Shown here: in pieces, positions 38,485-41,177 of the stretch
Layout of the letters: each line of letters opens with the position of its first letter
How positions within the stretch are numbered: the first letter of the stretch is position 1
The notes under the pieces: generated by a model
Seen by the model: only the letters and a program-made list of their open reading frames with translations
Told to the model about the DNA's origin: nothing
The model's database searches: none
Source: Azospirillum isscasi
Lineage (GTDB): Bacteria; Pseudomonadota; Alphaproteobacteria; Azospirillales; Azospirillaceae
DNA length: 41,177 nt
Reading direction: 5' to 3'
Assembly (NCBI RefSeq): GCF_030849505.1
Contig: NZ_JAUJFI010000034.1
Coordinates: 1 to 41,177, forward strand
Translations under genes and position numbers: made by a program

Positions 38485-39129
38485 TCAGACCCGCCAGGTC
38501 AGGAAATTGGCGACCAGGGCGAGGCCGGTTTCCTGGCTCTTCTCCGGGTGGAACTGGGTGCCGACCAGATTGTCGCGCCCGACCACCGCGGCGAAGGGGC
38601 CGCCATAATCGGCGGTGGCGATCACGTCCTCCGGCCGCTCCACGGCGAAGCGGTAGGAGTGGACGAAATAGGCGTGCGCCCGCTCCGGCAGCCCGGCCAG
38701 CACCGGGTGTTCCCGGCGCAGATCCAGCTCGTTCCAGCCCATGTGGGGGATTTTCAGGGTGGGATCGGCGGGCTCCAGCTTCACCACCTCGCCCTTGATC
38801 CAGCCCAGCCCCTCGGTCACGCCGTATTCGCGCCCGCGCTCCGCCATCAGCTGCATGCCGACGCAGATGCCCAGGAAGGGGCGGCCCTTGCCGTGCACCA
38901 CCTCGTCCAGCGCGTCGAGCATGCCGGGAACCTCCGACAGGCCGCGCTTGCAGTCGGCGAAGGCGCCGACGCCCGGCAGGACCACGCGGTCGGCCTTGCG
39001 CACGGCGTCGGCGTCGGAGGTCACCAGGACCCGGAAGGAGGCATGGGACTCCGCCGCCGCCCGCTCCAGCGCCTTGGCGGCGGAACGCAGGTTGCCGGAG
39101 CCGTAATCGATCAGCGCAACGGTTTCCAT
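38485..39129 (-). CDS. hisH: Imidazole glycerol phosphate synthase subunit HisH
   Basis: A 214-residue glutamine amidotransferase (class I) that supplies ammonia to HisF. Catalytic Cys89 lies in [11 protein letters not shown], and the His-x-Glu pair in TQFHPEKSQ; the oxyanion/glutamine region includes VLPGVGAF and PHMGWNEL. The start at 39129 ([16 protein letters not shown]) is standard; the ribosome site is weak. It lies 48 bases after hisB, a gap with a GC-rich hairpin (CCGGCC/GGCCGG). Confidence 0.97.
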   Translation of the reverse strand: METVALIDYGSGNLRSAAKALERAAAESHASFRVLVTSDADAVRKADRVVLPGVGAFADCKRGLSEVPGMLDALDEVVHGKGRPFLGICVGMQLMAERGREYGVTEGLGWIKGEVVKLEPADPTLKIPHMGWNELDLRREHPVLAGLPERAHAYFVHSYRFAVERPEDVIATADYGGPFAAVVGRDNLVGTQFHPEKSQETGLALVANFLTWRV

Positions 39130-39177
39130 GAAACGAGAGCCTTCAGCAGAGACCCGGCCTGTCGTGGCGGCCGGCTT

Positions 39178-39801
39178 TTAGAGGGAGCCGCCCAGCGTCC
39201 CCTTGGTGGAGGGCACGGCGTCGCGCTTGCGCGGGTCGATCTCGATCCCGGCCCGCAGCGCGCGGGCAAGCGCCTTGTAGCAGCTTTCCACGATGTGGTG
39301 GTTGTTCTCGCCATAGAGGCATTCGACGTGCAGCGTCACCCCCGCGGCCATGGCGAAGGCCTGGAACCACTCGCGGAACAGCTCCGTGTCCATGTCGCCG
39401 ATCTTGTCGCGGCTGAAGGACACCTTCCAGATCAGGTAGGGACGGTTGGAAAAGTCCAGCGCGACGCGGGTCAGCGTCTCGTCCATCGGGACATAGGCAT
39501 GGCCGTAGCGCTGGATGCCCTTGCGGTCGCCCAGCGCCTTCGCCACCGCCTGGCCGATGGCGATGCCGCTGTCCTCGGTCGTGTGGTGCGCGTCGATGTG
39601 CAGGTCGCCCTCCGCCGCCACCGTCAGGTCCATCAGGCTGTGGCGCGAAAGCTGTTCCAGCATGTGGTCAAGGAAGCCGACGCCCGTCTTGACGTCATAG
39701 ACGCCGGTGCCGTCCAGATTCACGGCGACCCGGATCCGGGTTTCGGTGGTGTTCCGCTCGATCGAGGCGCGGCGGACGCCATTGGCAAGGCTCTGGTCCA
39801 T
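39178..39801 (-). CDS. hisB: Imidazoleglycerol-phosphate dehydratase
   Basis: A 207-residue monofunctional dehydratase (no phosphatase domain) for step 7 of histidine synthesis. The manganese-binding histidine motifs are [34 protein letters not shown] and [18 protein letters not shown]. The start at 39801 is chosen because [31 protein letters not shown] matches family N-termini; the ribosome site is weak. It is the first gene of the leftward his run; an inverted repeat lies upstream between it and the divergent lipoprotein gene. Confidence 0.97.
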   Translation of the reverse strand: MDQSLANGVRRASIERNTTETRIRVAVNLDGTGVYDVKTGVGFLDHMLEQLSRHSLMDLTVAAEGDLHIDAHHTTEDSGIAIGQAVAKALGDRKGIQRYGHAYVPMDETLTRVALDFSNRPYLIWKVSFSRDKIGDMDTELFREWFQAFAMAAGVTLHVECLYGENNHHIVESCYKALARALRAGIEIDPRKRDAVPSTKGTLGGSL

Positions 39802-39892
39802 GAGTCCGGGTTTTATCAGGAAGCGCACGGGCGCGCCAGTGGCGCAGCCTCCGAAAACGCCTATGACCCGCGGTCCCATTGCCGCATAATGC

Positions 39893-39914
39893 GTGCATGT
39901 GAATGACCATGCAC
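39893..39914. promoter_or_regulatory. Inverted repeat in the hisB/lipoprotein divergent region
   Basis: GTGCATG (39893-39899) and CATGCAC (39908-39914) form a perfect 7-bp dyad separated by 8 bases. It lies about 90 bases upstream of hisB and 24 bases upstream of the divergent lipoprotein start, so it could be an operator for one or both. No known regulator is matched. Confidence 0.35.
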
Positions 39915-39937
39915 ACGCCTGACGCGCATAAAGGGAT

Positions 39938-41116
39938 ATGTCACCGGACATGCCGCCGCCCGGACGCCTTCTCCTGCCCCTTGCGGCCCTGCTGGCGCTG
40001 GCCGCCTGCATGGGCGGGGATTTGCCGCAGACCCGCGCCGCGCCGCCCGTCGCCCGCGGTTCGACGGAGCCGGTGCGCTTCGACGGCCTCGCGCTCGGCT
40101 CCATGCGGCGGGGCATGGTGGTCGGGCGCTATGTCTGGGCGCTGGAGTGCTGGCCGCCCTACGAGGACGTCTATTGGACCAGCGGGCGGAGTCTGCACGA
40201 GAATTCCACCATCCAGGAACGCTTCGGGGAGGTGCTGGCCGACGCCGGCTACGACGTGGCGGGCACCCAGGGGAGCGCGTACGAGGCGGAGTTCGACCGG
40301 AAACGCGCCCGTTACGTCGTGCGGGGCGACCTGCGCGCGGTGAACAGCGACCTGTGCCGCCGCCGGAGCTGGCTGACGGGCCGGAGCGAGGGCGTGTCCG
40401 GCATCGGCAGCCTGCGGGTGGACTGGGCGGTGTACGACGCCGTGACCGGGCGGCTCGTCCACCGCGTCACCACCAGCGGGGTGGCCCGCAAGGACAGCGG
40501 CGTGCCGCAGGGCGACGTTCTGCTGATCGAGGAGGCGTTCGGCACGGCGGCGGAGGCTCTCGGCGCCGACCCCGGCTTCCGCGCCGTGGTGTCGCGGGGC
40601 GGGGCGGTAGCGTCAAGTGCCGCTCCGGGTGTGTCAAGTGCCCCGGTGGGAGCGTCAAGTGCGGCGCCATATGTGTCAAGTGCAGTCCCGCATGTGTCAA
40701 GTGGGCCGGGAGGAGTGTCAAGTGCCGCGGTCGACCCCGGCGGCGCTTCCGCCGGGACCGCGCCGTTCCTGGAGGAAACCCGCCGCCCGACGCTGATCCT
40801 GCGCATTGCCGACCCGCTCCAGGGCTACGCCGACGATCCCGCCGCCCGTGTGGCCGCCGCCACCGTGGGCGTCGGGCCGGAGGAGCGGAAGGGCAGGGGA
40901 ATCGTGCTGGGGGAACTGGACGGCCAGTCCGTCCTGTTGACGCTGGACGCCGGGCTCGACGCGGTGGTCGCCGTCACCTTGTCCCGCGGCGTGGCGCTGG
41001 ACGGGACGGTGATGGCGCGCGACGTGCCGGGCGGGATCGCCCTGGTCCGCGTGCCGGCGCGGCTTCGCGCCGCCCCGCTGCGGCTGGACGGCCCGGCGGT
41101 GAAGCGCGTTTCATAG
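39938..41116 (+). CDS. Lipoprotein with heptad Ser-rich linker and degenerate trypsin-like domain
   Basis: A 392-residue protein, family not recognised as a whole. It has a lipoprotein signal (LAAC, Cys24). Residues about 40-220 form a domain with conserved-looking aromatic and cysteine residues ([48 protein letters not shown]). Residues 225-266 are six heptads of the type VSSAxPx, encoded by a 21-bp DNA repeat. The last 85 residues resemble the barrel of DegP/trypsin-like proteases ([16 protein letters not shown]..., [25 protein letters not shown]), but the positions expected for the catalytic His and Asp are non-catalytic (DAGL, GGIA). An AAGGGAT ribosome site precedes the ATG. Divergent from hisB. 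Confidence 0.78.
   Translation: MSPDMPPPGRLLLPLAALLALAACMGGDLPQTRAAPPVARGSTEPVRFDGLALGSMRRGMVVGRYVWALECWPPYEDVYWTSGRSLHENSTIQERFGEVLADAGYDVAGTQGSAYEAEFDRKRARYVVRGDLRAVNSDLCRRRSWLTGRSEGVSGIGSLRVDWAVYDAVTGRLVHRVTTSGVARKDSGVPQGDVLLIEEAFGTAAEALGADPGFRAVVSRGGAVASSAAPGVSSAPVGASSAAPYVSSAVPHVSSGPGGVSSAAVDPGGASAGTAPFLEETRRPTLILRIADPLQGYADDPAARVAAATVGVGPEERKGRGIVLGELDGQSVLLTLDAGLDAVVAVTLSRGVALDGTVMARDVPGGIALVRVPARLRAAPLRLDGPAVKRVS
40610..40735. repeat. 21-bp phased coding repeat, six copies
   Basis: A nine-base core TGTCAAGTG (CGTCAAGTG in copies 1 and 3) starts at 40611, 40632, 40653, 40674, 40695 and 40716, exactly 21 bp apart. The twelve bases between cores vary. In frame it encodes V/A-S-S plus four variable residues. 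The two serines are always TCA AGT, codons otherwise uncommon in this GC-rich sequence. The reverse complement of the core contains TTGACA. Confidence 0.95.
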
Positions 41117-41177
41117 CCTTCCCAGCCGCGCTCCATCTGGCCGTGCAGAAGGGCGATGAGGGACAGGTTGTAGCTGG
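40825..41177 (-). CDS. Partial TPR-type protein entering from the right edge, 3' end doubtful
   Basis: On the minus strand the frame entering at the window edge reads [24 protein letters not shown] (41103-41175), which resembles the TPR helix pair and GW..YE.RF block of TPR-containing sugar-transferase-like proteins. After that the frame continues to a stop at 40825 but only as a Ser/Thr/Ala/Arg-rich sequence antisense to the lipoprotein gene, without family resemblance. The gene is either truncated at its 3' end or ends in a frame I cannot see. Treat the extent as uncertain. Confidence 0.35.
   Translation of the reverse strand, partial: SYNLSLIALLHGQMERGWEGYETRFTAGPSSRSGAARSRAGTRTRAIPPGTSRAITVPSSATPRDKVTATTASSPASSVNRTDWPSSSPSTIPLPFRSSGPTPTVAAATRAAGSSA

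Noticed and set aside
39147-39180. The hairpin between hisB and hisH as an attenuator.
   Set aside because: It lies within the operon after hisB, has no U-tract on the his-coding strand and no leader peptide; at most it affects mRNA stability.
40610-40735. The regular repeats as a CRISPR array.
   Set aside because: Repeats are only nine bases with 12-base spacers, lie in frame inside a coding region, and no cas genes are present.

Overview
The window is a stretch of high-G+C alphaproteobacterial chromosome, most likely Azospirillum or a close relative in the Rhodospirillales. The clues are the gene order around hemE and parAB, the order hisB-hisH-GNAT-hisA-hisF-hisE-HIT (which matches the his cluster I recall from Azospirillum brasilense), alphaproteobacterial families such as DUF3576, DUF6489, TimA and HemJ, and GANTC/parS features. 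It appears to hold the chromosomal replication origin and its segregation machinery. I see no rRNA, tRNA, insertion sequence, prophage or CRISPR array.

Left arm (1-11.9 kb): an Ala/Pro-rich partial protein, a YkuD-type L,D-transpeptidase, yggS, a small secreted protein of unknown function, two tandem paralogous porins, a DUF3576 lipoprotein, then leuS-lptE-holA. Convergent to holA is a secreted phytase-like esterase gene preceded by a good match to a PhoB box.

Segregation and tRNA-modification block (11.9-18.2 kb, all leftward): DUF6489, a thioredoxin-like [2Fe-2S] protein, mnmE, mnmG, rsmG, parA, parB. parS sites lie inside rsmG, between mnmE and mnmG, and inside aroE. A rightward accessory trio follows (18.3-21.9 kb): a YyaL-type thioredoxin-domain protein, an Ogt-type alkyltransferase and a quinone oxidoreductase.

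Origin block (21.9-27.6 kb): ppsR-maf-aroE-coaE-dnaQ runs leftward and hemE-hemJ rightward from a non-coding region (about 25.60-25.97 kb). That region holds seven DnaA-box-like elements, ten GANTC sites and an AT-rich run, so it is the probable oriC. Most large genes near it are transcribed away from it. Compared with the Caulobacter-type order, the segment from dnaQ to rho looks inverted about oriC, with junctions mnmE|dnaQ (now holding accessory genes) and rho|secB.

Right arm (27.6-41.2 kb): a P2-like P-type ATPase on the opposite strand between hemJ and rho, rho with strong terminators, secB, fxsA, divergent timA-mltA, then a leftward his operon (hisB, hisH, a GNAT, hisA, hisF, hisE, HIT). 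At the right edge is a lipoprotein with a 21-bp phased coding repeat and what looks like a degenerate trypsin-fold domain, convergent with an incoming TPR-like reading frame.

The block mostly serves chromosome replication and segregation (oriC, parABS, holA, dnaQ), envelope biogenesis (lptE, secB, porins, mltA, L,D-transpeptidase), tRNA maturation (leuS, mnmE/G) and haem or histidine synthesis. No wholly new multi-gene system is evident. The most unusual items are the phased repeat lipoprotein, the oriC element layout and the apparent inversion.
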